Origin: Paenibacillus typhae
GTDB lineage: Bacteria > Bacillota > Bacilli > Paenibacillales > Paenibacillaceae
DNA: 64,000 nucleotides
Direction: 5' to 3'
Assembly: GCF_900099765.1 (NCBI RefSeq)
Contig: NZ_FNDX01000005.1
Span: 187,952 to 251,951, forward strand
Position 1 is the first letter of the stretch; each line of letters starts with the position of its first letter. A program made the translations under genes and the position numbers. The notes under the pieces are model-generated. The model did not search any database. It was not told the origin of the DNA and saw only the letters and a program-made list of their open reading frames with translations. This document shows positions 7,312 through 15,606 of this stretch, piece by piece.

Positions 7312-8133
7312 ATGATGAAAAAGAAAAAATTGCTTATTACCGCCCTTTCTTCCGTTGTTCTGCTCTGCGCTGCGATCGGCGGCGGTACCTATGCGCTGTT
7401 CACCAGCTCTGCACAAAACACAGGCAATACGTTTGCTTCCGGTACGCTGTCTCTCAGTACTCACCGTAACGATGTCCCGGTAGAAGGGCCGATGTTCTAT
7501 ACCAATGATTCGGATGCCGGACGTATGGGAACCGGGCTGTGGGCGCCGAAGGATAGCCACACCCGTGCCATGCTGATTAAGAATACCGGATCACTGGACG
7601 CCAAATTGACTGATCTGATTGCCAAACCCGAAGGAACGACCCAGCAGCAGGAAGATGCGCTAGCATTCGGCGAGCAGGCGGTGGTGACTGTAGCGGCTTT
7701 GGCAACCCCGAATGGCGTGACGCTTAATGCCGATGCGCTCAACCGAGTGAACGAAGCTGCAGATAAGTTGTTCAAAGACCTGATCAACGGTTCAAGATTT
7801 TCCAAGGCGCTGGCCCGCAGCGGGCAGGAGGCATTCGCCATTGCCAGAGAAGCTGTACTTGACTGGACCTACCGTGTAGACAACAATGGCCAGACAGTTG
7901 AGGTTAGCGTGTCGGATGCATATGTCGGCTCTCTCAAGGATCTGTACAACGGAGGCGCCGGGCGTGATGCGAACCTTCCAAATCTGATCCTTCCGGCTAA
8001 AAAGACAATGCACCTGGCCTATAATGTGACCTTCGTTGATGATGCTGGCCTTGCCTTCGATAACGACGCCATTCAAGGGAAGGTTGTTAACTTCACCTTC
8101 AAAAATACTTTCGAGCAGGTGAAGAATAACTAG
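7312..8133 (+). CDS. tasA: TasA-type biofilm fibre protein, long paralogue
   Basis: A 273-residue secreted protein, close to B. subtilis TasA (261 aa). A basic start MMKKKKLL and hydrophobic segment lead to GGGTYALFTSS and QNTGNTFASGTL, nearly identical to the same stretch of the preceding gene, followed by a larger beta domain with insertions. GLWAPKDSHTRAMLIKNTGS matches the family core. AAGGAG lies 11 bases before ATG 7312. It is the last gene of the operon and is separated from the short paralogue by a hairpin. Orthology with tasA itself, rather than a camelysin relative, is not proven. Confidence 0.88.
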   Translation: MMKKKKLLITALSSVVLLCAAIGGGTYALFTSSAQNTGNTFASGTLSLSTHRNDVPVEGPMFYTNDSDAGRMGTGLWAPKDSHTRAMLIKNTGSLDAKLTDLIAKPEGTTQQQEDALAFGEQAVVTVAALATPNGVTLNADALNRVNEAADKLFKDLINGSRFSKALARSGQEAFAIAREAVLDWTYRVDNNGQTVEVSVSDAYVGSLKDLYNGGAGRDANLPNLILPAKKTMHLAYNVTFVDDAGLAFDNDAIQGKVVNFTFKNTFEQVKNN

Positions 8134-8150
8134 AATTAGGGTAGAACTGC

Positions 8151-8197
8151 AAAAGAGCGTCACCCCCGGCCTGATCAACCGGAGGTGACGCTCTTTT
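8151..8197 (+). terminator. Terminator of the matrix operon
   Basis: AAAAGAGCGTCACC..CCGG, loop, CCGG..GGTGACGCTCTTTT: a long stem with A and T tails that also serves the convergent aldo/keto reductase gene. Confidence 0.9.
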
Positions 8198-8224
8198 CAT
8201 CGAGGATAACACGGGGCTCCATGC

Positions 8225-9202
8225 CTAAGGCAGTTTTTCCCCCCGCGAGCTTATATACAGCTCATACCATTCCTTGCGCGACAGCCCTACCTTGTCCGCA
8301 CCCGCACAGGCAGCGATCCGCTTGGGATTCACAGTGCCGATTACCGGCTGGATGGCTGCAGGATGGGTCATCAGCCAGGATAATACGATGGCTTCAGGTG
8401 TAGTGTTCTTCTGTTCGGCAAGCGAGCTGACGAGTGCCGCTGTTTGCACTATATTCTCCGGCTGGCCCTCAAGGGAGCGCCCGCTGAAGCTGCCCTGAGC
8501 CAGCGGCCCCCAGGCCTGCAGCTGGATATTCTCCATGCGGCAGTATTCAACCGTGCCTTCAGGGAAGGTGATGTCCTTCCAGGGCTCGCGGTTCACGCTG
8601 ACCATCGCATCAAGCCAGCTGATTTGGGCCAGGCTCATATGCAGCTGATTCACAATAAACGGCTCATCGCAATAATGCTGCAGCAGCCTGATTTGGGAGG
8701 CGCTCATATTGGAAACGCCAAAGTGGCGGACTTTGCCCGCTTTTTTCAGCTGACGCAGTGCTTCTGCAATCTCCTCCGGGTCCATCAGCGGGTCGGGCCG
8801 GTGCAGCAGCAGGATATCAAGATACTCTGTACCGAGACGGGATAACGTACCATCAACGCTCCTCAGGATATGCTCCCCTGAGATATCAAAGGTGTTGCTG
8901 GTATCCCCCGGCTCGATCAGCCTGATGCCGCATTTGGACTGAATGATGATCTCCTCGCGCAGTCTCGGCCGGTCCTTGAAGATTTGTCCGAATACCTTCT
9001 CCGCCTTGCCGCGGGTGTAGATATCGGCATGGTCAAAGAAGTTGATGCCAATGGACAAAGCGGCTTCAACCGCATCATGCCCCTGGCGGATATTTTCTGC
9101 GGTCAGCGGCTCGTGATCCCAGCCTCCGCCGAGTCCCATGCAGCCCAGGGCAATGCGGCTGGCGGGGATTCCCCGTGCATTAAGTGGCAGCGTTTTCAGC
9201 AA
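8225..9202 (-). CDS. Aldo/keto reductase family oxidoreductase
   Basis: A 325-residue NADPH-dependent TIM-barrel oxidoreductase of the YdhF type. Visible landmarks are the N-terminal LGCMGLGG, the catalytic Asp/Tyr region NFFDHADIYTRGKAE, the lysine in QSKCGI, LLHRPDPL, VRHFGVSN and the C-terminal IQPVIGTVNPKRI cofactor loop. The TTG at 9202 follows GGAGGG by 9 bases. The substrate cannot be told from sequence. It stands alone on the minus strand and shares the matrix-operon terminator. Confidence 0.92.
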   Translation of the reverse strand: MLKTLPLNARGIPASRIALGCMGLGGGWDHEPLTAENIRQGHDAVEAALSIGINFFDHADIYTRGKAEKVFGQIFKDRPRLREEIIIQSKCGIRLIEPGDTSNTFDISGEHILRSVDGTLSRLGTEYLDILLLHRPDPLMDPEEIAEALRQLKKAGKVRHFGVSNMSASQIRLLQHYCDEPFIVNQLHMSLAQISWLDAMVSVNREPWKDITFPEGTVEYCRMENIQLQAWGPLAQGSFSGRSLEGQPENIVQTAALVSSLAEQKNTTPEAIVLSWLMTHPAAIQPVIGTVNPKRIAACAGADKVGLSRKEWYELYISSRGEKLP

Positions 9203-9256
9203 AAAATGATCCCTCCGTCACAAATGGAATTACAGCTCAGGGAATATTGTACACCT

Positions 9257-9493
9257 TCAGAAACCGGTATGGTACTTTTTGTCACTTGAGGAGCGGTGTT
9301 TAGTGCCTTCTTTGTCCTTTTCCTCCTGCTGCTCCAGTGTAAGGTCCTCTACCGGAATCGGATCGACATGCTGCTCGCTTTCATGCAGGTCAAACAGGCT
9401 GGGCTGATCAGTCGGGTATTGCTCGGGATGGTCGCGCTTGTCCCCCTGCAGCTTGTTGTCCCTGAGTTGTTCTTTATCCTTATCCATAGTCAT
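9257..9493 (-). CDS. Small, highly charged hypothetical protein
   Basis: 78 residues, almost entirely hydrophilic and rich in Asp, Glu, Lys and Gln (MTMDKDKEQL, TLEQQEEKDKEG). No signal peptide or membrane segment; probably disordered. ATG 9493 is preceded by AGGAG at 9 bases; the ATG two codons later is an alternative. I do not recognise a family. Small charged proteins of this kind are common stress- or spore-associated products in Bacillales, but nothing here proves that. Confidence 0.6.
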   Translation of the reverse strand: MTMDKDKEQLRDNKLQGDKRDHPEQYPTDQPSLFDLHESEQHVDPIPVEDLTLEQQEEKDKEGTKHRSSSDKKYHTGF

Positions 9494-9556
9494 TCCCTCG
9501 CTCTCCTGAATTTACAGTTTGCACGTTAATACACGCATTCAGGTGTTATTAAACAG

Positions 9557-9583
9557 CAAAGAGGCCCGTCAGGGCCTCTTTAT
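9557..9583 (-). terminator. Terminator after the padR gene
   Basis: AAAGAGGCCC, loop, GGGCCTCTTT just beyond the padR stop codon, with T's on the minus-strand side. Confidence 0.8.
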
Positions 9584-9595
9584 CCAAATTACGTC

Positions 9596-10156
9596 CTATA
9601 GTGACAAGGGTGTTCCAAAGTCGTTCAGCTTGCGTGCCGTAACATCCGCGTACAGCCGCTTCAGCCACTTCAGCTCGGTAAGGCTGTGCTCATACCGGCC
9701 GTACATCAGGTGCAGTGCTGAACGGGGAACCACTGAAATATGCTCCTCATAGACCTGATAGGCATAATTGACCTGGTGCTCGATCTCGCGGATGCGCTCT
9801 TCCAGCACCTTTTCCACTTTATCCTGGTCGATATAGCGCGAAAGCGCCAGAGCCATGTATAAGGGATGGAAGACCAGCTCCACCTTCTTGATCTGCTGCA
9901 GAATCAGCTGCTCGAACAGCGCTTTTCCTTTGCCGGTAATCCGGTAAATCGTCTTGTCCGGCCGGTCATTGCTGCGGATCGTCTCTACAGCTTCGATATA
10001 CTCCTCCTGCGCCAGCTTGTCGACAGCGTAGTAGAGCGAGCCCATCTGCAGCTTCATCATCTGGTCATACATGCGCTCCTTCATAATGAGGGTGATCTCA
10101 TAAGGATGCATATCTTTTTCCTGCAGCAGGCCGAGGATAGCTATCTTCATCGACAT
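9596..10156 (-). CDS. PadR family transcriptional regulator
   Basis: A 186-residue PadR regulator. The winged-helix N-terminus (KIAILGLLQEKDMHPYEITL, GSLYYAVDKL, the wing YRITGKGKALFEQL) is followed by a long C-terminal dimerisation part, as in the Vir/AphA-like subgroup. It begins 6 bases after the stop of the exporter gene, so the two form one transcript. PadR proteins commonly repress an adjacent multidrug transporter and release DNA on binding its substrates. The palindrome inside the operon promoter (11729-11744) is the likely operator, making the repressor autoregulated. Confidence 0.92.
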   Translation of the reverse strand: MSMKIAILGLLQEKDMHPYEITLIMKERMYDQMMKLQMGSLYYAVDKLAQEEYIEAVETIRSNDRPDKTIYRITGKGKALFEQLILQQIKKVELVFHPLYMALALSRYIDQDKVEKVLEERIREIEHQVNYAYQVYEEHISVVPRSALHLMYGRYEHSLTELKWLKRLYADVTARKLNDFGTPLSL

Positions 10157-10162
10157 CGCGGG

Positions 10163-11683
10163 TTACCCCCGATCGCTGGAAGGCAGTGCTGTCTTAGGTT
10201 TTAGCGTGAGCCGGTCGCCCGGCATAAGCAGTACAAAAACTACGCCAAGCGCTGCCGGAATGAGCGCCCACAGGAAGGTGTGCGAAATGGAGTCCGACAA
10301 AGCGCCTGTAATCTTATCCAGCACGGCTGCGGGAATATTGGCTCTTGCTTCCGGAGTCAGAGCTGCCTGCGGATTGCCGAAGGAAGCAGCCTGCTCGCTG
10401 TTGCCGAAGGCGCTGCCCAGGCTATCCGTGAAGCTGTTGCGCTGGATAATCCCGAAGATGGTTATCCCGAGCGTCATGCCGAGCGAGCGCATGAAGGTGC
10501 TGGTGGATGTCGCTGAACCGCGCTGGCGCATGTCAAAATGATGAATCGACGACATGCTGAGCACGGAGAAGGAGAAGCCGACGCCGAAGCCGGTCAGCAG
10601 CATGAAGAGATTAAGCATCAGCCGCGAGGTATCCGGTGACAAGGTGCTCAGACAGAAGACTCCTGCCAGGAAGCAGGCTGCCGACAGCAGCATAATATTG
10701 CGGAAGCTGGTTCTGGTGGTGAGCAGACCGCCGGTCTGGCTGCCCAGCACGGTGCCGATCATCATCGGCATCAGGATCAGACCCGAGTTGGTCGCCGAGC
10801 CGCCGTTGACGCCCTGCACGAAGATCGGAATGTAGACAGTGGCAACAATAAAGGTGGAGCCATAGAAGAGCCCGATTAGACTGCTAGTCGCAAATAGGCG
10901 TTTGCCGAACATAGCGAATGAAATTACGGGTTCTGCCGCGTAACGTTCAATAAAGAGGAAGGCAATCAGCAGGACGGCAAAGCCGGCGAACAGGCCGAGA
11001 ATCGTTGCGGAATCCCAGGCATACTGGTTGCCGCCCAGCTCGAGTGCGAACATCAGGCAGATGATGGAGCCGACAAGTGTAAACGCGCCGCCCCAGTCAA
11101 TCCGCTGCTTGGCATGAGAGATGGATTCCTTGTAGAACATCGTAATCAGTACAAAGGCTACAATGCCGATCGGCAGATTGATATAGAATACCCACTGCCA
11201 GCTCAAGTAATCGGTAATGTAAGCGCCCAGAAGCGGGCCGATTACGCTGGAGATGCCGAAGACGGCACCGAAGAGACCGGTCAGCTTGCCTCTTTTTTCA
11301 GGCGGATAAATATCAAACACAATCGTAAAAGCAATCGGCATCAGCGCACCGCCGCCAACCCCCTGGATAGCCCGGTAAATGCTGAGCTGGGTGATGCTGG
11401 TTGCCGTACCGCACAGGGCAGAGCCCGCGAGGAAGACGATGAGGCCGAAGATGAAGAACCGTTTACGCCCGTACATATCCGACAGCTTGCCGAAGATCGG
11501 GGTGCCGGCCATAACCATGACCATGTACGCAGAGGTGACCCAGACAATTTTATCGAGGCCGCCAAGCTCGGATACAATGGTGCCCATAGCCGAAGCTACA
11601 ATGGTATTGTCCATTGCGGACATCAGAATACCAAGCAGCAGGCCGACAACTACAAGCTTTAAGTTGCTTTCTTTAGTATGCAT
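10163..11683 (-). CDS. MFS multidrug exporter, DHA2 (14-TM, EmrB/QacA) family
   Basis: A 506-residue drug:H+ antiporter. Family motifs are visible: SAMDNTIVASAMGTI in TM1 (motif D1), GKLSDMYGRKRFF in the first loop (motif A), IQGVGGGALMP in TM4 (motif B) and GPLLGAYITDYLSWQWVFYI in TM5 (motif C). The length and hydrophobic spacing fit 14 TM segments. ATG 11683 has AAAGGAG upstream. It is the first gene of the exporter-padR operon. Substrates are unknown. Confidence 0.94.
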   Translation of the reverse strand: MHTKESNLKLVVVGLLLGILMSAMDNTIVASAMGTIVSELGGLDKIVWVTSAYMVMVMAGTPIFGKLSDMYGRKRFFIFGLIVFLAGSALCGTATSITQLSIYRAIQGVGGGALMPIAFTIVFDIYPPEKRGKLTGLFGAVFGISSVIGPLLGAYITDYLSWQWVFYINLPIGIVAFVLITMFYKESISHAKQRIDWGGAFTLVGSIICLMFALELGGNQYAWDSATILGLFAGFAVLLIAFLFIERYAAEPVISFAMFGKRLFATSSLIGLFYGSTFIVATVYIPIFVQGVNGGSATNSGLILMPMMIGTVLGSQTGGLLTTRTSFRNIMLLSAACFLAGVFCLSTLSPDTSRLMLNLFMLLTGFGVGFSFSVLSMSSIHHFDMRQRGSATSTSTFMRSLGMTLGITIFGIIQRNSFTDSLGSAFGNSEQAASFGNPQAALTPEARANIPAAVLDKITGALSDSISHTFLWALIPAALGVVFVLLMPGDRLTLKPKTALPSSDRG

Positions 11684-11724
11684 GCTTCGCAGACTCCTTT
11701 TCGTTCAATGTGGAAACAGACCTT

Positions 11725-11753
11725 ATTATATTCAAATTTGAATAGGGTGGCAA
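11725..11753 (-). promoter_or_regulatory. Promoter of the exporter-padR operon
   Basis: On the minus strand TTGCCA (11748-11753) and a perfect TATAAT (11725-11730) are exactly 17 bases apart. Confidence 0.8.
11729..11744. promoter_or_regulatory. Perfect palindrome between -35 and -10, probable PadR operator
   Basis: TATTCAAATTTGAATA is a 16-bp perfect palindrome filling the spacer of the operon promoter and overlapping the -10 box. A bound repressor would exclude RNA polymerase. Confidence 0.65.
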
Positions 11754-11951
11754 CTCTTATTTTTGCGCCATTTAGTAGAGAGTATAGGCTTATTGTCAGG
11801 GATGTATGCGGGAGTGGCAGAGGCAGAGCAGTCAGCACAAAATAACCCCACAAAGTGGAGCTTTTTCAGGGAGACTGACTCAGATACTTTGCGTGGACCC
11901 CGATATATACTTTTAATAAGTCAAAAAAAGCCCGCCGGAGGAGGCGATGTG

Positions 11952-13790
11952 CTACATCGCCTCATTTTCGGGCCGGGGCTCTCTGGATTCAATATAGTTA
12001 ATAAAAAGCTCCGTAAGCTCAGGGTCGAACTGGCTTCCGGCGCAGGCACGCAGCTCAATGACCGCTTCTTCGAACGATTTGGTCGGCTGGTACGGCCTTT
12101 CTGTGGTCATTGCATCAAAGGAATCAATGATCGTCAGCATCCGGCAGAGGCGGGGAATCTCCTCGCCCTTGAATCCGTAAGGATAGCCTTTACCGTCGTA
12201 GCGTTCGTGGTGCAGCTCGATGTAAGGGGCCAGCTCCTTGAACTTGTCGTTGGTCAGCGCCATTTTTTTGCCCCAGGTGACATGCCATTTCACCATCTCC
12301 CATTCCTCGGGCGCTAGCTTGTCTGTCTTGTTGAGAATGCTCCAGGGTATCTCCAGCTTGCCGATGTCATGAATCAGCGCACCGAGTGTGAAATTTCTTT
12401 TGGATATAGCATCCATGTCGAGAATTTCGCTGATATCCATCGCATAACGGAAGACGCGCTTGGAGTGGCGGAAGGTCTCCATGTCCTTGTACATGAATAG
12501 GTTGAGCTGTTGCTCGATATCCCGCACGTCCTGGCTGAAATCCAGCTCCTGCTCCAGCGGCGAATGTTCTCCGTAAGTATGCACGGTGTTCTTGCCCTGG
12601 CGCTTGGAGTAGTAGAGCGCCTGATCGGCATGGTCGACGAGCTGTGATTTGTCGTGGATGTCGCTGCTGCTGGCGGCAATACCGGCAGAAAAGGCGAGGC
12701 AGCCGAGCGGAAAAATCTCAACGCCGTCGAAGCGGCTGTTGTTGAGCTTTTTGCGCAGCTGGTCGATGCAGGTCCGGGCCTGAAGACTGTCGTAGCCGGG
12801 CATAAGCAGCGTGAATTCCTCACCGCCGTAACGGGCGGCAATGGTACCGGATTTCCGGGACTCTGTCTTCAGCAGCTCTCCGACAAAGGAGATTAGCTTG
12901 TCTCCCTGAAGATGCCCGAAATGATCATTATATTTTTTGAAGTCGTCAAGGTCGATCATGGCCAGAGACAAAGGCGTGCCTGAGGACCTTGATTTCTGAA
13001 TTTCCTGTTCCAGAACTTCCTCGAAGTAGCTGTGATTGAACAATCCTGTCCGCTGGTCGGTGTTGGCCCGCTCCTCGATGCTGCGGTACATGGAGAACAG
13101 CTTCTTGAAGGATTGGCAGAGCAGTACCGCCAGGCACATAAAGAGCAGCAGTCCGAGAATCTGATTGTGGTAGACCAGCACAGTCAATACGAGGGAAAGC
13201 ACTAAAGTGCACAGATAGACGAACATTGCATCCTTGATCATATCTTTGACTGTTTCATATAAAGTAGCCCGGTATAGAATGTAATAATAAAGGACAACCA
13301 GCAGGGTATTCATAAAAAAATAGACAGCCAGCACAATGAGATACGTGAATAATTGAGTATTTACGAGTGCACCGGGGCTTCCTCCAAGGTATTGAAAGAC
13401 GGCCGCGGATGCAATAATCATGATACTGTAGATAAAAAAGTTGGTCAGATGCTTCCACCAGCGCGTGCCGCGGTCGATGACGGCAAAAAAGAGGCAGTTA
13501 AGCAGCAATACCGTTAGTGTGAAGCCGGGTCCGAATATAAAAATGCAGGCGAGATAAACCGAAGAATCCAGCGACTGCTCATTGCCTTCCGGAGGGAGCT
13601 GGATCATAAAAAAGTTGAGGACAAGACAGGCGCTGGTCATCGCATAAACCCAGACCCAGGAGGATGTGGAGTAGTGCAGGAACTCAAAGCGGTTTGTATA
13701 TGAAAAGAGTCCCATGCCAATCAGGCAGACGGACAGTGCATACATGTGGCCTGAATCCAACGTTGCAGCAAAAGATTTAAGTTTAGACAT
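11952..13790 (-). CDS. Membrane c-di-GMP enzyme with GGDEF and HD-GYP domains
   Basis: A 612-residue protein. The first ~230 residues hold about seven to eight hydrophobic helices. A GGDEF diguanylate cyclase domain (about 245-400) has an intact RYGGEEF signature at 322-326. An HD-GYP phosphodiesterase domain (about 425-600) has HDIGK at 474 and HHERYDGKGYP from 527. Both active sites look complete, so it could both make and break c-di-GMP. The position of the RxxD inhibitory site upstream of GGEEF reads RKSG, so product inhibition is probably absent. ATG 13790 has GAGGGG upstream. No known ligand-binding domain was recognised in the membrane part. Confidence 0.93.
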   Translation of the reverse strand: MSKLKSFAATLDSGHMYALSVCLIGMGLFSYTNRFEFLHYSTSSWVWVYAMTSACLVLNFFMIQLPPEGNEQSLDSSVYLACIFIFGPGFTLTVLLLNCLFFAVIDRGTRWWKHLTNFFIYSIMIIASAAVFQYLGGSPGALVNTQLFTYLIVLAVYFFMNTLLVVLYYYILYRATLYETVKDMIKDAMFVYLCTLVLSLVLTVLVYHNQILGLLLFMCLAVLLCQSFKKLFSMYRSIEERANTDQRTGLFNHSYFEEVLEQEIQKSRSSGTPLSLAMIDLDDFKKYNDHFGHLQGDKLISFVGELLKTESRKSGTIAARYGGEEFTLLMPGYDSLQARTCIDQLRKKLNNSRFDGVEIFPLGCLAFSAGIAASSSDIHDKSQLVDHADQALYYSKRQGKNTVHTYGEHSPLEQELDFSQDVRDIEQQLNLFMYKDMETFRHSKRVFRYAMDISEILDMDAISKRNFTLGALIHDIGKLEIPWSILNKTDKLAPEEWEMVKWHVTWGKKMALTNDKFKELAPYIELHHERYDGKGYPYGFKGEEIPRLCRMLTIIDSFDAMTTERPYQPTKSFEEAVIELRACAGSQFDPELTELFINYIESREPRPENEAM

Positions 13791-13870
13791 GAGGACCCCT
13801 CTTTACATTATCAAAATATTCCTTTGTACATAATAATAGTTTTAGGAACAAATGAATAGCGTAATGTAAA

Positions 13871-13897
13871 GAAACAGGCGGAAATACCCGCCTGTTT
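13871..13897 (-). terminator. Terminator after the 32-aa peptide gene
   Basis: AAACAGGCGG, short loop, CCGCCTGTTT, followed on the minus strand by a T-rich stretch. Confidence 0.8.
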
Positions 13898-13909
13898 CGC
13901 GTGAAACGT

Positions 13910-14008
13910 TTATAGTCCGCCAATTTTGAAGCCCGAAGTCAGAGCGATAACTACAGAAGCCACGATAATGGCGTTGATCGCAAGACGGGAATATTTAATC
14001 TTTTTCAC
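13910..14008 (-). CDS. 32-residue basic/hydrophobic peptide
   Basis: A short gene starting with GTG at 14008, preceded by GGGAGGG at a normal distance and ended by a stop and terminator. The product begins VKKIKYSRLAINAII and ends ALTSGFKIGGL: a positive N-terminus, about 15 hydrophobic residues and a short polar tail. It could be a small membrane protein or a signal-peptide-like precursor of an exported peptide. It follows the DUF5317 gene by 35 bases and precedes the GGDEF/HD-GYP gene, all on one strand. I know no family for it. Confidence 0.6.
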   Translation of the reverse strand: MKKIKYSRLAINAIIVASVVIALTSGFKIGGL

Positions 14009-14043
14009 AGTGTAACCCTCCCTTCCTGGAGTCAATTAGCGGC

Positions 14044-14631
14044 TTATCCCTGCACATCAGGCTGAGGATTCCGGGTTGTGGCGGCAGGTGTCATGAGGTT
14101 GACTATGAACAGGAAAATGCCGAAGTTCATCACTACATCACCAATGCTGATAGCCTGCGTACGCGGATAAGGGCTGGACAGCGGGATAATGTCGCCCAGA
14201 AAGGCAAGGCGGGTCGAGGCATCAAGCAAATAATGCTTGGTCACTGCATCGCCGCTTTTCAGCATCTCCAGATAAATCGGGTCCAGTACGGACGCCGCCT
14301 CGTAAGATACCGGCATTCTCCCTCCGTTGACAAGCATAACCAGGAAATTCAGGAATACGCCTATCATAATCAGCCAGAAACCTTTGTTGTGCCGGTTCAA
14401 CCATAAAAAAATCAGCCCGACCACATACACAGCGATATAAATATATCCGCTGGCTGCGGCTACAGTGGACGACCGCTCCTGAATATAAAACATGAAAAAT
14501 TGGAATACCAGCAGCAGAGGGAAGATCCAGCCTGACTTCAGCCGGATATTGCTGAACTGGACGAGGCCGTGTTTCAAGCCGCCTCTGAACAAGCCGACAA
14601 TCAAACCGATAATAATGCCATCGTAAACCAT
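14044..14631 (-). CDS. DUF5317 family membrane protein
   Basis: 195 residues with about five hydrophobic helices and the family's typical RGGLKHGL near the start and VNGGRMPVS in the middle, which I recognise as DUF5317. The function of the family is unknown. ATG 14631 is preceded by AGGCAGGTAGG. It is the first gene of a probable short operon with the 32-residue peptide. Confidence 0.75.
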   Translation of the reverse strand: MVYDGIIIGLIVGLFRGGLKHGLVQFSNIRLKSGWIFPLLLVFQFFMFYIQERSSTVAAASGYIYIAVYVVGLIFLWLNRHNKGFWLIMIGVFLNFLVMLVNGGRMPVSYEAASVLDPIYLEMLKSGDAVTKHYLLDASTRLAFLGDIIPLSSPYPRTQAISIGDVVMNFGIFLFIVNLMTPAATTRNPQPDVQG

Positions 14632-14737
14632 TAAGCCTACCTGCCTCTGAATAAAATATGTAAAAATTTACTGTGCTTCTGGATAGTTCGTTGACATCTA
14701 ATAAAAATCCTTTTTTTCTCATAAAAAAACTTCTCGA

Positions 14738-14756
14738 CATACCCCTTGGGGGTATG
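14738..14756. promoter_or_regulatory. CsoR operator 1 (csoR promoter)
   Basis: CATACCCCTTGGGGGTATG: 8-base arms around TTG, the classic CsoR site found before copper genes. It follows TCGACA (a -35 candidate at 14734-14739) and lies in the spacer before a weak -10, so the Cu-free repressor would block the csoR promoter. Confidence 0.9.
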
Positions 14757-14796
14757 TTAAGCTGAATTTGCAGCCAGGATACGGGGAGGTATGTAG

Positions 14797-15138
14797 ATGG
14801 CACCTAAGGAAGAGAAGCAGTCTCCTGCAGCCTGCGACAGCAGCTGTCATACACCGGGTGAACGCAAGAGCCATCATTCAGAGGAGTTCAAGAATGGACT
14901 GGCTACCCGTCTTAACCGGATTGAAGGGCAGATCCGCGGAATCAAGGGTATGATTGAGCGCGATACCTATTGCGATGATGTGCTTAATCAGCTGGCAGCC
15001 GTACAGGCTGCGCTTGGCGGAGTCGGAAAGCTGCTGCTCGAAGGGCATATGCGCAGTTGTATTGTAGAGCGGATAGAGGCCGGAGAGCACGAGGTTATCG
15101 ACGAGCTGCTGATTACGGTCAACAAGCTCATGAAATAG
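14797..15138 (+). CDS. csoR: Copper-sensing repressor CsoR
   Basis: A 113-residue all-helical CsoR/RcnR-family repressor. The Cu(I) ligands of CsoR are present: Cys in DTYCDDVLNQ, then His and Cys in EGHMRSC (H-x3-C). RLNRIEGQIRGIKGMIE is the family's DNA-binding helix. The first ~30 residues form an extra Cys/His-containing tail (ACDSSCHTPGERKSHH) not seen in the shortest members. GGGGAGG lies 7 bases before ATG 14797. Cu(I) binding is expected to release the two operators in this locus. Confidence 0.95.
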   Translation: MAPKEEKQSPAACDSSCHTPGERKSHHSEEFKNGLATRLNRIEGQIRGIKGMIERDTYCDDVLNQLAAVQAALGGVGKLLLEGHMRSCIVERIEAGEHEVIDELLITVNKLMK

Positions 15139-15187
15139 GGCATAACAGGTTAATTGCCGCAACAACATTATATTAGGAGGGTTTGCC

Positions 15188-15388
15188 ATGTCAAACGTAA
15201 CTTTAACTGTAGAAGGAATGTCCTGCGGACACTGCGTCAGTGCTGTAGAGAAAGCGGTAAGCGGTCTGGGTGCTGCTGCCAAAGTGGATCTGCAGGCCAA
15301 GAAAGTGGCAGTGGAGTATGACGAGAGCAAAGTAAGCCTGAACGCTATTAAAGAAGCCATCGAGGATCAGGGATACGACGTGGTGTAA
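15188..15388 (+). CDS. copZ: Copper chaperone CopZ
   Basis: A 66-residue ferredoxin-fold heavy-metal-associated protein with the Cu(I)-binding GMSCGHC motif in loop 1 and the normal beta-alpha-beta-beta-alpha-beta length. It carries Cu(I) to CopA. AGGAGGG precedes ATG 15188. It lies 49 bases after csoR and is probably co-transcribed with it. Confidence 0.96.
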   Translation: MSNVTLTVEGMSCGHCVSAVEKAVSGLGAAAKVDLQAKKVAVEYDESKVSLNAIKEAIEDQGYDVV

Positions 15389-15516
15389 GCCGGAATCCGG
15401 CAATAAAGGCCTGGAGCAGGGACCCGTTAGAAGGTCTGGTGGCATCCATGCCTTTTATTTAAATATAAGAATCTATATGTTGCACGTCATAAATATTCCT
15501 TCTATTTCTCGCAGAA

Positions 15517-15557
15517 ACGGTTACCGCCTTCTCTGAAGGACGGCATAGCCGTTTTTA
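15517..15557 (+). terminator. Probable terminator after copZ
   Basis: An imperfect stem of AACGG..CCG..TTC with GAAG..CGG..CCGTT is followed by TTTTT. It separates csoR-copZ from copA, which has its own operator. Confidence 0.55.
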
Positions 15558-15571
15558 CTTGTTCAAAGATT

Positions 15572-15590
15572 TATACCCTTGGGGGGTATA
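15572..15590. promoter_or_regulatory. CsoR operator 2 (copA promoter)
   Basis: TATACCC-TTGGG-GGGTATA, the same palindrome type as the first operator, directly before the copA Shine-Dalgarno. Confidence 0.88.
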
Positions 15591-15606
15591 TGGAGGTGCT
15601 TGGCAA

